The notes under the pieces: generated by a model | Told to the model about the DNA's origin: nothing | Database searches by the model: none | Seen by the model: the letters and a program-made list of their open reading frames with translations, nothing else | In this document: positions 14,223-14,677 of the stretch, one piece after another | Layout: each line of letters begins with the position of its first letter | Position numbering within the stretch: the first letter of the stretch is position 1 | Position numbers and translations under genes: made by a program | Source of the DNA: Acidimicrobiaceae bacterium | GTDB lineage: Bacteria > Actinomycetota > Acidimicrobiia > Acidimicrobiales > RAAP-2 | NCBI GenBank assembly: GCA_003157945.1 | Contig: PMFY01000225.1 | Location: forward strand, 1 to 14,677 | Direction: 5' to 3' | DNA: 14,677 nucleotides

Positions 14223-14677
14223 GTGGCGCCTGCTGCGCCCCGGGTGCGCCGTCCACCGCTGCTCCTGCTCGTCCCCGGGATCGCCGCCGTGGGCCTGCTG
14301 ACCGTGCCGCTGATCGGACTCCTGGCCCGTGTCTCCTGGTCGACGCTCGGATCCGATCTGACGTCGTCGGTGGCGCTGGACGCACTCCGTCTCTCGCTCG
14401 TCTGCTCGCTGGCGGCGACCGGCCTGTCGGTGGTGCTGGGCCTGCCCCTGGCCTGGTTGCTGGCCCGCACGGAGTTCCGGGGGAAGTCCCTGGTCCGGGC
14501 GATCACGGTGCTTCCGCTGGTGCTCCCTCCCGTGGTCGGCGGAGTTGCCCTCCTGCTCGCCTTCGGCCGGGACGGCCTCCTCGGGCGCCCGCTGTTCGAC
14601 TGGCTCGGGATCCAGTTCACCTTCAGCACCGCAGGGGTGGTGCTCGCCGAGACCTTCGTGGCCATGCCCTTCCTGAT
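14223..14677 (+). CDS. modB: Molybdate ABC transporter permease ModB, 3' end cut by the window edge
   Basis: The first 151 residues of a ModB-type permease run open to the window end with no stop. After a short basic N-terminus (RVRRP) come a first helix near residues 13-33, a second near 55-78 and a third around 88-107, and a fourth begins near 130. The sequence WLLARTEFRGKSLV followed by TVLPLVLPPVVGGVALLLAF (about 78-112) is characteristic of ModB. So are the DGLLGRPLFDWLGI loop and the helix entry AGVVLAETFVAMPFL. The EAA loop that contacts the ATPase lies outside the window. GTG at 14223 is the first plausible start, 3 bases after the modA stop, although the ribosome site is weak. It completes the molybdate-binding and channel pair with ModA. 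Confidence 0.92.
   Translation, partial: MAPAAPRVRRPPLLLLVPGIAAVGLLTVPLIGLLARVSWSTLGSDLTSSVALDALRLSLVCSLAATGLSVVLGLPLAWLLARTEFRGKSLVRAITVLPLVLPPVVGGVALLLAFGRDGLLGRPLFDWLGIQFTFSTAGVVLAETFVAMPFL

Overview
The window is very GC-rich DNA packed with genes. It has many GTG starts, several 4-base GTGA/ATGA stop-start overlaps, TANNNT-type -10 elements sitting 6-7 bases before start codons, and gene families typical of high-GC Gram-positive bacteria. This points to an actinobacterium (Actinomycetota), possibly from a deep class such as Acidimicrobiia; the class is a guess. No RNA gene, mobile element or CRISPR array is visible, and no stretch over 300 bases lacks a gene.

Left part (1-5734): a GT2-family glycosyltransferase, cut by the window edge, is translationally coupled to a DUF2064/TIGR04282-type transferase. 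A multispanning, GT-C-like membrane protein faces them on the minus strand. A 241-bp divergent intergenic region, holding an 8-bp inverted repeat between two candidate promoters, separates this from a plus-strand operon. That operon encodes a cytochrome-b561-like membrane module fused to a molybdopterin oxidoreductase domain, a four-helix membrane protein and a SAM methyltransferase.

Middle part (about 5527-8661, minus strand): an ABC exporter operon of the MacB/LolD kind (ATPase, then FtsX/MacB permease) ends in a lipoprotein with an SGNH-hydrolase-like fold whose catalytic blocks look degraded. The lipoprotein frame runs about 200 bp antisense into the methyltransferase gene.

Right part (8743-14677, plus strand): a molybdenum cofactor (Moco) and molybdate locus. 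mogA is followed by a tight moaE-moeA-moaA-moaD-moaC operon, then by a MerR-like HTH/TOBE regulator, modA and the start of modB. Together these genes take up molybdate, sense it (probably), build molybdopterin (MoaA, MoaC, MoaD/MoaE) and insert molybdenum (MogA, MoeA). The oxidoreductase about 4.3 kb away is a likely user of the cofactor.

The most surprising detail is that the MoaC homologue keeps the family's structural motifs but appears to lack the residues equivalent to E. coli Lys51, Asp128 and Lys131, which are catalytically important. Other notable points are the probable dual Sec/Tat topology of the oxidoreductase, a recurring leaderless-promoter pattern, and the degenerate SGNH lipoprotein coupled to an ABC exporter.
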